Shown here: piece by piece, positions 23,641 to 36,449 of the stretch
How positions within the stretch are numbered: position 1 is the first letter of the stretch
Layout of the letters: the number at the start of each line of letters is the position of its first letter
Source of the DNA: Loxodes magnus
Lineage: Eukaryota; Ciliophora; Karyorelictea; Loxodida; Loxodidae
Reading direction: 5' to 3'
Length of the DNA: 64,000 nucleotides
NCBI GenBank assembly: GCA_946699065.1
Contig: CAMPDV010000235.1
Coordinates: forward strand, 1-64,000
Made by a program: the position numbers and the translations under genes
The notes under the pieces: generated by a model
What the model was told of the DNA's origin: nothing
What the model saw: the letters and a program-made list of their open reading frames with translations, nothing else
The model's database searches: none

Positions 23641-24157
23641 ACGAGGAATTACCTTTATTAAGTTAACCACAATTAATAAAAGAAACCAAGTTTTATTCTT
23701 TATAAAAGTCTAGTATGATCACCTTCACCTGATCTCTTTGTTCATTTTTTTTCTCCGTTTTTTAAATCAAAATATATTACCTTCTTTCTCTAATTTCTTG
23801 TGATTCATTCCGAAGGAAGGAGTTAGAGAATACCCGATAATTGTGTCAAATGCCACAGTCGAGTTAAATTCTTCTAAGTAAAAATTATTTCTGATCTTAG
23901 TTATATCTTTAGATATATTCCAATCCTCGGTCAGATCAACAACATGTAAAGGCAAGATAACTCTGAGCCCTGAATTTCAATGTTTCCTAGTCAGATTCTC
24001 ATATCAATAGAGAGAACCCTCAAATAAATAAGGAATATTACGTAAAGGGCACCTCCTTACTTATCCGTGGTGACATCATTTACAAGAGTTCTTGTAATGC
24101 AGTCTACGCTGTACCGAATTACCTACTCGGCTGACTAGAACCAATATCCATTTTAGA
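23640..24157 (-). mobile_element. Structured-head element with small ORF, copy 2 (inverted)
   Basis: Minus-strand relative of 14578-15115. Its closing stem uses different bases (CTAGTCAG paired with CTGACTAG; plus coordinates 23987-23994 and 24131-24138) but keeps pairing. The GAGGGTTCTCTCTA motif is intact. It sits just beyond the RT-proximal end of a LINE fragment. It has no LINE-type hairpin tail. Confidence 0.5.
23767..24010 (-). CDS. Small conserved ORF, copy 2
   Basis: The minus-strand frame ends at TGA (23767-23769) and matches the ORF at 14688-14966: LRVILPLHVVDLTEDW, then NNFYLEEFN, a Phe-Asp-Thr stretch, and EGNIF at the end. The first part of the frame overlaps the structured head. 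It may start at the internal ATG giving MPLHVVDL, or earlier. Confidence 0.4.
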
Positions 24158-24249
24158 AATTAATACTATAAATACATTAAGTTTCTAATTGCAACTTAAA
24201 TTAAAAAGTTAAATTAATAATTTCTTTTAGGTTTAGTTAAGAAAATTAA

Positions 24250-26865
24250 AGCTATATTTCATATTCTTTAATTTATCTATTCAAAAAGGAATACAGTGAA
24301 AGGTAGTTAGGTTACTTGCTTTTTTATATCTTTCTTAACTCCCTTTTAAATAATTTTTGCTATCATTTTGCATGTTATTTCAATAATCTTTTTTCCACCT
24401 GTTAAAATTGTTCCTACTTATATTTCACCAGGTCCTGTTGTTTTTAATTTCATTAATAGTTAATGCTTCCTCATATTTAATACTCTTTTATCATTATTTT
24501 GTCTCTTTTTTTAAGAATTTAATTGGTAAAGTATTACTGCCATCTTCATTTAGCTACCATCATTCATCCCTGAAAATCTTAGCATCTTCTTTTTATTAAA
24601 GTATTCATTAATTATTTTTTCTATTAAGCAAATTTTTGTCCTTCTTCCACATTTCTGCCAGGTTTCCTCTATGACATTGTCATTAAATAGGTTAAGTTAG
24701 TTTCTTTATCTTTTTTCCTTGATTAAATGTCTCCTATTCTTGCTCTTTGGTATTCTCTATATTTCTCATTTTATTGCTTTTCATTGATTTTTTCTTTGCT
24801 CTTTATTTTAATTGTTTGCTGTATTTTCTGAAAATTTAATTACATTATTTAGTTGATTCTGAGCATTTATACATCTTTATGCTTTATGTTTTAACCATTC
24901 CACATACCATTTAAACTCCTTCTTATATCATTTATAAGTCTATGTACCGTTTAGGTTATTAATTTCTTCTTCTTAGGAATTTTCTTGTATGAATCTTTCA
25001 AATTACTCCTATAATTATTTTTTCTTTAATAGTAGGTAATTTATTTTTGCTTTCTTTTATGGTTTTCTAAATTATTTTTCAATTTTTATCTATATAATAA
25101 TAATAATTAATTAACGTTATTCCCTCTATATTTGGTTCATCATGAATTAAAGTTAAATGTTGAATAAAAGTATTAAATATATAAAATGGATGTCGGCTGC
25201 GTCAGAAAAACTAGTAGGTAATCTGGTGCAGTGTATACTGCATTGCGAGTAATCTCGCACTAGATGCTACCACGGGAAAGAGTGGATAAGCTCAGCTGAG
25301 ACATGCCTAACTTACCCCGAGGGTTCTCTCTAGCAGTATGAAAGTTTGACTGACGGGCCTTCTAATTAATGACTTAATAACTAATTCTTATTTGGATCTT
25401 ATTCAAGAAGACTGGAGCATTTGATTCAAGATTTAAGAATATTTTTTAATAGGAAGATTCCTTATTTGGAGAAGATATAGTGACTCTTTGGACGAATAGA
25501 ATGAAATCAAGCTTTTGAGAAATTCTTTTTAATATTAAATATTAATACTGAAAGAGCTGAGCACCAACGAGGTGCTACGCGCTCCATAATCATATTTATT
25601 TATTTAACTTCAAATTTGCTTGGATCATGTCTATACTAAGTCTTGATGACTTTTATTTTTTTCTGTCTAATAGTTTCCGATAGGTCATTCTCATTCATTT
25701 CTTATTGAATTCATTAACTGCATATTAGATATATAGAGCTTCTTTGCTTAGATGGATTATTTTTTTCCTGTAAATTTTGCCTTCTTAATTGAAATAAAAA
25801 CTAAAAATATTCTCCCATTAATTTTCTATGATTCTCTTTCCTTTTAGTCTAAGAAACAATTTCGCACTTAATATAATAGACTCTTGCAATATAACAACTA
25901 ACTATTTTCCGATAGGGAATTTATCTTATCGTAGGTTTTTGTTCTTCATCCATCGAATCATTCATTGATAACTTTTAGAGGAATATTTTTGCCGTCAGCT
26001 ACGTGAATTGGTTGAATTTTGTTTCTATTTAATCTATTCTGATGTTCGCTACCTACTTATTTCAGTTTTTTATGCATTTGGATTAATCATTAGGTATTAA
26101 ATTTTTCTTTCTAACTCTTATATTTGTCTTAAAAGTTTAATATTTTCTTATTGTATATCTTAAAGGTCTTAAAGTATTATTTGCTGTTCATAATTTGGCT
26201 GAGATTAATCCTTTTAAGAAGAAACCTTTTTCAATAAATAAACCATTTTATTTATAATATATAAGGGTCTTTGGTCCTCTATTACGTATGAATAATAAAA
26301 ATCACTTTTTATAACCTTTTCTCTCATTATCTCTTCAATTACAAAGTAACCTATTTTATAGTCGTTGTTTTAGTGAACAAAAATCCCTATTTCAGTTAAT
26401 TCTGAATATTAAATTATTCTGTCTCGAGAACTCTATCTTTTTCTTTGGTAGCAATTTCTCTATGTGTCCATTTCAATCTCATATGATAATTATATTTAAT
26501 TCTCATATTCATTTATCACTGCCAGTTTTATAATTCAATGGCAATCACTCTTACTCCTGCAAAAAACGACATTTGATTAACTTCATAATATAATTCTCTA
26601 ATCTTATTACATATGTCGTTTCTAATATACAATGCTACATATTCCCCTTTTTTTACCTCATATTTATTGAACTTTTAAATTCTGCGATATAACAATTATC
26701 TTTAAAATCTGCAATTTAAATAACTATATAACCGTTATGTGGATATTTTTTTGGTCATAAATTAGCCTATGATTCCTTAAATCTTCTTACTCTCTAAAAT
26801 TTATTGTTCTTTCTATATTTTCCCTCGTTCTTTTTCTTTTCCCTGTCCCTATTAATTTTAGTTGG
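24250..26865 (-). pseudogene. LINE fragment: endonuclease-like and RT N-terminal segments
   Basis: Minus-strand reading order. Near 26640 the peptide GEYVALYIRNDI followed by VRVIAIEL resembles the core strands of AP-endonuclease-type LINE endonucleases. Next comes a Gln-rich helical stretch (NIKLLRQIQELERKIQ), a SINE insertion (25183-25606), a linker (YKWYKKEFKWYVEWLKH) and the start of the RT (24250-24520: EALTINEIKNN, LKTTGPGEIQVG, KKIIEITCKMIAKIIQ), which resembles the usual GPD-G-I segment. Several frame changes and loss of the rest of the RT show that the copy is dead. The neighbouring vWA5-like gene begins abruptly at its 5' side. The endonuclease call is the weaker part. Confidence 0.5.
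25183..25606 (+). mobile_element. SINE with two-hairpin structured head and shared tail
   Basis: Head 25190-25356 is nearly identical to 63826-64000. It has two adjacent hairpins (TGCAGT-GTAT-ACTGCA and TGCGAG-TAAT-CTCGCA) enclosed by ATCTGGTGC/GCACTAGAT. TGGTGCAGTGT resembles a pol III A box, and GGGTTCTCTCTA weakly resembles a B box. An A/T-rich body follows, then the shared hairpin (25552-25584), ATAATC and TTTATTTATTTA. It is inserted, in opposite orientation, inside a LINE copy. Confidence 0.65.
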
Positions 26866-26959
26866 GTAATAGTTAATTTTAATCTTTAGGTTTTTAACTT
26901 GGTAATTCTATTTAAAATTGATCTGCTTATTACTTCTATCTTGTATTTTACTATCTTTC

Positions 26960-28108
26960 TTCTTGAGCTTGCTCTATTTACTTTCGGTAAGGAGAAGGAG
27001 TTTTTATACATCTTATAAATAAAAGTCCTTAAGCAGGAAAGGGAAAAGCCTATTTCATTAAAGATGGCGAAAACATTCAGATCAAAGTAATAGAAAGTTT
27101 AGAAAAAGCAGCACAGCCAGGACTCGCAATCGAAGCTATCGAATGGGGAGGACTGAAAGTAGAATAAGTTCCAAAAAAATGGGGTTTCTTCTATAATAAC
27201 TAACTTACTCATTTATTTTTCTTCTTAAATGAAAGTGAAAAGTAAAATGCAGAAGTTAAAATAACTTGCTAGAATACTCACAAACAAGATTAGTAATTGA
27301 CTCATGTTGTCAATATCGACCTATCAACTTCATAAGAAGGGAATACTCTGCATAAGTTAATAGCAAAGTACAAAATAAGAGAACTAGAATAAAATCTTTA
27401 AGGCAACAGAAAAGAAATAATCTTGATGTCTACTAAATATCAAGTTTTGTCTTCTCTAACTTCTTTCATAGGAAAACTCACTAACCTCAATTCTACTTAA
27501 GGTAAAATCCAATTTGTTAAGATTCCCATTCAAACTCCTAAAGATTCTTATTAAAAAATTAAAGATTAATAAGAACAATAAATGATGTAATAAGTCCAAC
27601 TATAATAATAAGAATAGTAAAATGTATTTTATAGCATGTGCTACAGAACTCCATCACCAGAAAGAATATAATGCTGCATGATGATGGATTTTGAAGACTT
27701 TGAAGAAGTAGAAGAAGCTAGTATGTCCAGTAAAAAAGATTTTGAATCCTAGCTGTGCTTAGAGTAAAATATTAAATAGGAAGAAAAATAATAAAGTATT
27801 AATTTGCAATAAAAAACATCATACATGGATATTGTATTCTTGTAAGATGCTTAAGGATTCTGGAGTTTATCGAGTTAACTAGCTCAAGCTTTGTAAGTGA
27901 AACAGGATGTAATAGTTTCTTAAAAACCTCAAGAGATTATTAAAGAAGAAGTTTGGGTTACAATTTTAGTAATACTGTTTTTAGAAAATGCTCACAGTTA
28001 AAATAACTTTCAATGGTATTAAAGAAAGCAAAGAAATGGTTGATGTCTGAAGGAGTAGATAAAGTAGAGACATATAAAGAATAGTTCTAGAAATGTCTTA
28101 ACTGCTGA
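26960..28108 (+). pseudogene. vWA domain-containing protein 5-like, 3' part only
   Basis: From 27033 one frame encodes AGKGKAYFIKDGENIQIKV, the end of the vWA domain, then the mid region (LIAKYKIRELEQNLQG, then STKYQVLSSLTSFIG), a Gln-rich linker and a C-terminal domain (FLQDAQGFWSLSSQ, EVWVTILVILFLENAHSQ, then KKAKKWLMSEGVDKVETY). Proteins of the VIT/vWA5 family share this order. A 1-base frame change is needed near 28011-28020 and another near 26990. The VIT domain and most of the vWA domain are absent; LINE sequence lies upstream instead. It ends at TGA 28106-28108. Function in this lineage is unknown. Confidence 0.65.
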
Positions 28109-30096
28109 AAACTCTTTTTATAAAATTAGCTTTTATATGTTTACAAATTAGCAACTCTCTAATTTAAGAGAATGAGATGGAATTTTACCGATATTTTTTA
28201 TTTTTATTCCAATTATCTATAAAGAAAGCTTATTAGATGTATATCTATTGAAATAAGTTTAAGTCATGTTCCTTATTATTACAAAATTTAAGTTTCAAGA
28301 TAAGAAAATGAATAACAGCAATAAAAAGCACAATTATCAAAGATTTTTTTTAGGATCTATTTAAAGTAGCAAACTACATTTAATTTTAAATCCTAAGTCA
28401 TTATTTAAAATTAAATTTCTAATCTTTTATGTGTTTGCTCACTCTAATTAATTAATGTAAGTTTTTTAATATTCTAAATGATGCTAATTATAAGAGCTAG
28501 AGATATAAATAATTTTAGATTAAAGGAAATTAGTAAATTTTATACTTGCCACTGAGAATAACTCTAGTAATTATAAATAAACTATATGAATGCTTAGTAA
28601 TGCTTATTCTCTATAAATGTTCAAAATGCTAATTTTGTTGTAACAAAAGCTAAAAACTTCTATCCATTTATATTAATAAAAATTCAATAATTCCCCTGCA
28701 TTTGTTTATCAATAATAATAATCATTTTATAAAGATAACTTACAAGTAAAGAACTATTAGATCTTATAAAGCTTAGTTTGCTTCTAATTGATCAAATTTA
28801 AAAAGTGGTTGGTTTAATTATAGGAAGCTGATTGAGAGACGAATGCTGATTAATATTTAGAATAATATTTATACATTTGAAAATAATTTAAGTGTGAAAG
28901 AAAGTAATAAGCTATTAGAACTAAAATGGCTTCAATTGCTTTTATAATCCATATTAAGTAGCTAGCTTATCATACTTTAAATTTAAAATCCTATAACTCT
29001 AATGCTGTTGCTAAATGTAATGGTATAATTATAGATCTCTTAATTAAAATTTGATTCTATTTAGTTTAAGTTTGCTGAAATAATAGTAATATAAGCAATA
29101 ATAAAAGAGCAAAGTAAATAAATTTAAGAAGAACATTTTTAAGTTTATCTTTAGGAATTATAATTAAATCCATTTGTATGCTAAACGACTTACACTAAAC
29201 CAAATATATTATCAAGAATATAACTTTTATTTAAGTCACTTATATCTAGAGAACTTATGCTATTTATTACCAAAGATACTCACTTATTAAGATTTGCATA
29301 CAAAATTATCTTAGGAAAATTGAATTTAAAGAGAATACAGAAGATTTAGATTAGCTAAATAGAAATAGATATATGAGATAGAGCATGGTTATTAACTACT
29401 TGTATGATTTATAATTAAATTGATCTAAAATTGCTAAACACATCTTATAATTATTCTTTTATTTTAGCTCATTTATTTGCTCTTAGAGAATGTAATGATA
29501 ATACAAAGAATAGCTGTAGAATATATCTTTGTAGCCATATCAGTTAAAATAATGGATAAGCTCTCTTATATTTCTAGTTATAATCTCTTTAACTCCATTA
29601 ATTATAAAGATTTTGACTATTAAAATCCTTAAAGGATTAAAAGTTATATTATAACTACTACTACAATTACTTAGTGCTATTTAAGTTGGTTGATACTTAA
29701 AAGGCTAATATAATAATAACTACTTACAAAATTTAATAGCAAGACTCTAACTGTAAAATATAGGTAGATTTTATATCTTAATGAAACTAGGAAGATAAGT
29801 ATGGATAGAGTTAAACTAAATAATAAGGAAATAAATTTAAAAAATAAAGCAAAAACTATCAAAATTATAATGTATTCCTTATTTCTTGTTTAATATTTCA
29901 ATATAAAGCTAGAAGGATTTCAGAATAAAATAAGATGCAACATAACTTTTAAAATTATCTTAGAAAATTACAAAATTACAAAATAACTTTTATTTATATC
30001 TAACTACAAAACCTAGCTATATAAATGTACCTTACTCATTAAAATAAGATAAACTAGCTTCTGTAAACTTTTTAGGCAGAGTTGAATTCTTAACAA
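28109..30096. other. No recognisable gene
   Basis: Long A/T-rich stretch between two coding regions on the same strand. The frame of the next gene remains open upstream to about 29100, but every frame does under this code and the composition there is not convincing. It should contain the promoter of the RING/PARP gene. Confidence 0.35.
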
Positions 30097-32433
30097 ATGA
30101 CAAGAGAGTAGCTCAAGTAGTTCATGTAGGACTTTTGCTTAGATTTGTAAAACCAGAACTTGGAGTTATCAGTAAGAAATGTGATATTTAATGAGATTTC
30201 TCCACTTGAAAAGAGATGCATAAAGTGCTAAAAATGTTATTAGTATAACACTTATATGCAGGAAGCTTAGATTTTCGTGCTAAGCTGTGGACATAATTAT
30301 TGCAGTTAATGTGCAAACGAAATTTTAAAGCAATAACTAGCAGCTAACTTGAATTAGCTGAATCAAATAAATTACTAAGGCTTTGCTTGTGAGTGTAAAT
30401 GTATAGTGGATAGATGAGTAGTAGAATATGCAATCCAATAATTCGAATCGAGCTACCAGTATTGCTAGCATTGCTCTAATTGGCTTCAGAATAAAGAAGT
30501 ATTTTAATTAAATGAATGCAAGCATATTTAGTGCTTATAGTCCTTGACAGTATGAATGAAAAGTAAGTTAGAAAGAAATGATTTAAGCATATTTTGCTAG
30601 TATTGCAACATCTTTCTTAATGATAGTGATTTTAAAACAATTTCATAAGCAGGGTAATTTTAAGCCTTATATCAGTAAAAGTCTTTTGAGATTTAGCTAC
30701 AAAGAGAAAACAAAAAAATAGTGACTTGTATAGTTTGCCAAAACTAATCAGTCATTACAAAAGATGAAGTCACTTTTAATTGCTAATAATGCAATATAAG
30801 GAAATGTGTCAGTTGTGGGTAATAAGAACATCTTAATGAAACTTGCTAGCAAGGTCTGTAAAGAATTGAGTAAATCAATCTGGCAAAACTTACTAATTTT
30901 TAAATAGGAAACTGTATAGCATGCGGAAAGAAAGAATGCGTTATATTAAAGAAAAAGGATGGAGTGGAGTAAGAATAAGTTGAGTAAATTCGCCAATTAC
31001 ATTTCAGACAGCTTGACTTAGAAGACTTAGACTAAATAATTGATTAATATGCTATAAATCTTAAATACTTACTTGAAAGTGGATTTGGAGTATATTAGAG
31101 TTGTTAAGCATTAATTTGAACTTAGTTCGATATCTAGTTAGCTTAAGAGTTGCTAGTTCTCTAGGGGTATCACTACGATAATATAATGATTGAAGAGATA
31201 TTATAAATGCTTGAATTCATTATATAAAACAAGCAGACTGATGGATATCTTAAATAGATTTTCGTTTAGCAAGCTACAGAATAATTAATTAATTTTCATG
31301 GCCAGCTTTAAGTACCTTAGTAATATATTGAAAAATATTACATTTAAAAAGATCTTAACTTAGGGGAATTAAAAATTCAGCAATGTCTTTTTTGCGATTC
31401 ATATTCATGCTCTTATTGTAAAAAAGTTCATAGTGCTTTGTAGTAATGTGCTGAAATGTAACTAGCAAATGGATATCATATTCCAAGCTTTTCTCAACTT
31501 AATGAGAAAAATAGATTTGACCTGGCGGCCATTTCAGAAAACAGTGTTGAATACAAAGATATTATCAGTAAGATAAGCAAAACTAGTAAGGTTGAGATAA
31601 AAAGCATTCAAAGAATTCTTAACTTTGACCAATATATCAAATTTAAAGCTTAAGTTGATTCGCTTAGTTTAAAGTATGGAAAACCAGTAGAGAGGAAGTT
31701 GCTTTTTCATGGAACAAGAAATAATGATCCTTAGCTTATAATACTTGATGAAACTGGACTAAATATTCAATGTGCTAAACATGGCATGTATGGAAAAGGA
31801 ATTTACTTCCATGAAAGTTTTTAGTACTGCTAAAGTTATTTACATCCCCTTGATAACTAAGGACATAATTTTTAAATCTTGATGGTTGATGTTATTACAG
31901 GTAACCAATAAAATGCTTTATAAACTGATTTTAGACAATTTTAGAATAATTTATTACATAATTAGCGTTTAAGGAACCAGAATCTTTTAACTAATCCTGT
32001 TAATAATCCTTTACAAAACCCTTATAGCAATCCTTTATAAAACCCTTATAGCAATCCTTTATAAAACCCTTATAACAATCCTCTATAAAACCCTTCAAAT
32101 ACTACTATAATCAGTCCTTTATAAAACCCTTCAAATACTACTATAATCAGTCCTCTATAAAACTCTTAAAATACTACTATAATCAGTCCTCTATAAAACC
32201 CTTAAAATACTACTATAATCAATCCTTTATAAAACCCTTATAGCAATCCTTTATAAAACCCTTATAACAATCCTTTAAGTAATCCTTTAAGCAATTAACC
32301 AGATGATTAGCAACTGAAAGAATTTGACAGTCGAACCGATGGACATGGAATGCATATAGTTTATGAGAACAATCGCTGCCTGCCTTTATTCTTAATAACT
32401 TTTTCAACATAGGCTCCAATTCGAATATACTGA
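30097..32433 (+). CDS. RING/IBR zinc region fused to PARP catalytic domain
   Basis: One frame of 778 codons from ATG 30097 to TGA 32431, with TAA/TAG as Gln throughout; ATGs at 30025 or 29935 are alternative starts. The RING-type cluster has C41, C44, C64, H66, C69, C72, C124 and C127. An IBR-type cluster follows with C211, C214, C229, C232, C237, C240, H245 and C250. A helical region precedes the PARP domain: FHGTRNNDP with His538, then MYGKGIYFHES with Tyr570, and a final MHIVYENNRCLPLFLITF. The residue at the usual catalytic Glu position is Met752, so mono-ADP-ribosylation is more likely than chain synthesis. About 100 residues of repeats interrupt the catalytic domain. It probably links ubiquitin transfer to ADP-ribosylation; the substrate is unknown. 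Confidence 0.85.
31990..32300 (+). repeat. In-frame coding minisatellite
   Basis: A 24-bp unit encoding NPLQNPYS and a longer variant encoding NTTIISPLQNPS are repeated about ten times in total within the PARP domain (residues about 632-735). The frame is kept throughout and Gln is written mostly as TAA. The long minus-strand reading frame at 32219-32419 is only its shadow. Confidence 0.85.
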
Positions 32434-35400
32434 AATAAAACTTTAATTTAATTTAGTTTTCTTTAAAATCATTATTTGCTTAATATTCTGCTTTACCTTA
32501 TTTTTCTACTAGACTGCATTCCTATTTTATACTAATTCTCTATTTAAAGCCTCTATTAAGATTATTCAATTCACTATTTAAGCATCTAGCTATTCTACCA
32601 AATAGTTAGTTATATTTACTTTAGATTTTTCCAGATTTTATATTTTTGATTTTATTTATTTAATATTTATCTACTAATGAAGAATAGAGTCAGTAAGAAT
32701 ATAAGAAGATTGGTTGACTAAATAATAGGAATATATCTTAATTAGTGTAAGCTTATAATATAATCTACTATCTTGCTTTTACAGTCATTATATATTTAGT
32801 TTCTCTTAGATCTAACTAAAGCTATCATTGATGTGTTAAAGATTATATAGTTAAGCATATCAATCTTTTAGCATTGTAGATCATTCTCTATAGAACTCTT
32901 TAATTATATGACTTATATCTACTCAATTTTACTATTTAATTAGTTTAATTTAATGATACTAATGCTCATACAACTAAGATCATTTAATACATCTATTTCC
33001 TATTATCAATCACACTATTTCAATCATTTCAAAATAACTCAATCTAACTAAATTTTAGTTAGTTATAGTCAATTATAACTACTTCAAAAATAAGCTTCCC
33101 ATATATCCAAACTAGTATCTTAATGCAAAAACTATTATTATGCAATTAACTAAGTTTATTTAGGAGTAAGAACTAAAGAAGGATCAATGCTTTAGAAAAA
33201 TGCCAGCTGCAAGTTTTATTTATATAAATTAGAATTAGTGAATGGTTAGTTTTGAAATATACCTAGGAAATACTTAGTTACTCTAAAGAGCTTCTAAGAT
33301 TGACTATATTTAGCAGTTCCAAAGTAACTAAAGAGGACAGATTTGAGGATTATAATTACTATAGTTCAATGAGTTATGAAACTACACTATGAAAGTATAA
33401 AAAGCATACCTAAACAGGATGATAAATTAAAAGATTGAAAAAAGATAAAAATACATAAGTTGAATTAAGATATTAAAAGGAGACTAAAAGAATAAAGAAA
33501 ATGAAAAAAGGGAACTAGCAATAGTTTTAAAATATTATATTTTTAGTTCTATTAATTTTATTTCTACTTATTACTGTGTTGATTGATTGGGATACTTGAT
33601 AAGTGCATAACAAACTACTACGTTTTGAAGTTGGGTATTAGATAGCAATGTAACAACAAACATAAAAATAATTCATATATATATGATTTTATACCTTGTT
33701 CTTTAGTATTATTAAACACAATCAAGTTTACAGGTTAACACAAAGTATTATGATATACTTATTAATAAAGCTTAGCATAAATATAAGGATTGAACTTTTA
33801 AAATTTGAAGAAATTATCTTTTTTATAAAAAGAACTAGATTGTACCTAATCTGCTTTAATTTTAGTATTATTTTCTTCAATTTACTTAACTAATTAGCTC
33901 TTCTGTCCTTTTTGTTCCTAAAAGTTTGAAGTTGAATAATCATAAATTATTATAGTTATATATCAATTTTAATTAGTTTCAAATAAAATATTTCTGATTA
34001 CCTGCATAGCGCTGCGCAAAAGTTAAACTAGGTATTAAAATACTGAAAAATATTAGATACATTGTAGATATATTTAAAGCCAAATAAAAAATAGTAATAC
34101 ATTGCATAGCTTATTTAATATGAGAAATGCTTCTTCAAATTAATGCTTTGAATATTATATTTAGTAATTGATTATTTCATTTTCAATTCTTTAGCCTCAT
34201 ATTGGTCTATAACTTTTTAGATAGTTATTTATAAGGAAGGAAATTTAAAAAAGACATGAAAATAGTTTCTGAGATTTTACTTAATATCTTATTTAAACCT
34301 TTTAATTATTATTTCCTTTAGGATTATTTTCCTAGAAATTTCTGGATAATTATTAATTTTACCCTTCAAATACTCTAATAAAATTAAATAAATTCCATAG
34401 GCACTTTTATAAGTTACAAAATAAGAAAGCTTTATGGTCTCTTTTAATTAATACTTTAACATTTGTATCAAACTCTTTGCCTAAACAAGAAGCTTTAAAG
34501 GAAATATCTTAGCTATATATAACCAAAGCATTATCAATAGTTAGATAAATTTATTTATTTAGATTATGAAAGCATATTTAAATTACTATTTAAAGTATTA
34601 GTAGATTTATAATTAAGTCAAATATTACGCTCTTTTTAACTTTAATTTCTGTAGGTTAACTAAAAAGGGAAAATTGAGTCCTTTAAAAGGGATATATGCA
34701 CTTACTTTAAAATTTATTCTTCTTTCTTTATAATTTAATAAATTGAAAGTGGAAATAACTCTATATCCTGTTTATTTTAGAAAGCTTTTACTATATTTAA
34801 TATTATACATTGAAGCGAAATAATTAAATTACTTAAAGCTAAATAAAATCCTTTCTTAACGTTTACTATCTATATAAAGTTTTCATCTAAGAGTATCTCA
34901 CTCTCTAGCACTCATATTTTACTCTTCTATCTAGATTTAAAATGCTTTATTAGTGACTAGCCTTTATTTTCTTATATTCTCATTAGTTATACTTATATAC
35001 TAAATATTTAAGCTAAGTCATTATTAAAAGTCAGTTTATAATAGTAGGTAATAACTAAATTAAGTGTTTAAGTTTATATAAAGTATCTAGAATTTTTCTC
35101 TTATTATAACTAATAAATTTATAGCAAAAAGTTTCTTAAATTAGTTATTAAGCTAGTGATTCTTATCATTTTACATGCTTTATATATCTAACTTTAGCAT
35201 TATGGTATAAATTGGTGAGCTAACTCCTTATAATATCTTACTGATTTATCTATATTTTCAACCTATAAGTAAATCCACTTTCTATGCCTATATACTACGA
35301 GCTAACTTACTACGCTTTAAATTCTGTCTATAAGTTACTATAGAACTAAAGGTATAATAATTAATAAGTTAAATAGATTAAGCTAATATACTAGCATGGA

Positions 35401-35738
35401 AATAATAAGATAGCTATAATAGAACTGCATCTTGGTATGAATAGTGATGATTTCTTTAAAAGTAGTTATTAGAATAATTTTATTTGAAGATATTGATTAT
35501 TTAATTATCCTTCTTCAAATAGAATTCCTGAGTAAATATTAACATTCATATATATATTTAATATATATCAGATTTTATGCTTTTAATATTCTAACTTGCA
35601 AATGGAGAGCTTTGCTTCTTTTATTTTTATTTATCTTCAATGAATCTGTTTTATTTGCTTTTTCTGTTAATTACTAAAATCTAGTAGAGGCTTTAATTAT
35701 TTGATGTTTATAAATCCAGGCAAACCATGCAATTATTT
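32434..35738. other. No recognisable gene
   Basis: A/T-rich intergenic sequence of 3.3 kb. I looked for conserved peptides on both strands, tails of the LINE/SINE family and unit modules, and found none I can support. A 65-codon plus-strand open frame at 33696-33893 is hydrophobic, has no visible relative in the window, and is not called. Confidence 0.35.
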
Positions 35739-36449
35739 TCACTTTAAGCAAGTATGAAATATGTTTATTCTTTGATATTTGATACTTAGTAACTCTTGTT
35801 ATAAATAGCCTTATAGAAATATTTAAGGTTTAAGGAAATAATATATGAAATTACCTTTGACTTGGTAAGCAATGAAAGACTTTTAAGAAAATAATGAATT
35901 ATATACCTTTTAATCTTTTTAGTCTGATTTAGAACTAATTATAATTTTCATAAGCAAACATTGGATAATAAAAAGAAGCAAAATAGAAATCACGCAACTT
36001 GCTATATTCTTTTCTCGTTAAGGCTGCTAAGTTTCACTATTTTCTCTGCTTTACTTTTTCTTTTCCAAGAATGGCTTTTTATTTGAAATAGCTGCTTTTT
36101 AGTAACTACCTATCTAATGAAATTTCCTAGCAATATTATGAGTGATTTTTGGACTTGAAGAGATAAAAGAGTCTAGGTGATCAAACTAATCTTAAGACAC
36201 CTGTTTCTAAAATTTAGCTTCCATTCTTTATGATTAAGATACAGCTAAAAAATCTTATTATCATTGATTATCTTGCAAAGAGCTTTAACTGGTTGCTTTG
36301 ATTTATTTCTATAGCTTCTCACTTTATTCTTAGTAAATGATTCTTTTAATAAAAGTTTTATTCTTCCTTATAAATGATGATAACTAATTATCTTCTCTGC
36401 GAATCGATGTAGTATTTGGCTTCTTCTTTAATCTACGAAACACTTCCAT
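35739..36449 (-). CDS. Ser/Gln/Lys-rich protein, unknown
   Basis: An ATG at 36449 opens a 236-codon frame ending at TGA 35739-35741. The start reads MEVFRRLKKKPNTTSIRRED, then QLSSFIRKNKTFIKRIIYQE, a Gln-rich region (SQSQRMEAKFQKQVSQDQF) and FISSSPKITHNIARKFHQIG; the last third has one hydrophobic stretch (ISILLLFII) that may be a membrane span. Composition in the first 150 codons is far more protein-like than other frames. TGA reads as Trp once. No family is recognised. The end is less certain than the start. Confidence 0.45.

Noticed and set aside
32219..32419. Open minus-strand frame over the PARP repeat region
   Set aside because: It is the reverse complement of a coding minisatellite in a gene with strong domain matches on the plus strand.
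33696..33893. 65-codon hydrophobic plus-strand frame
   Set aside because: No relative in the window, no composition shift and no motif.
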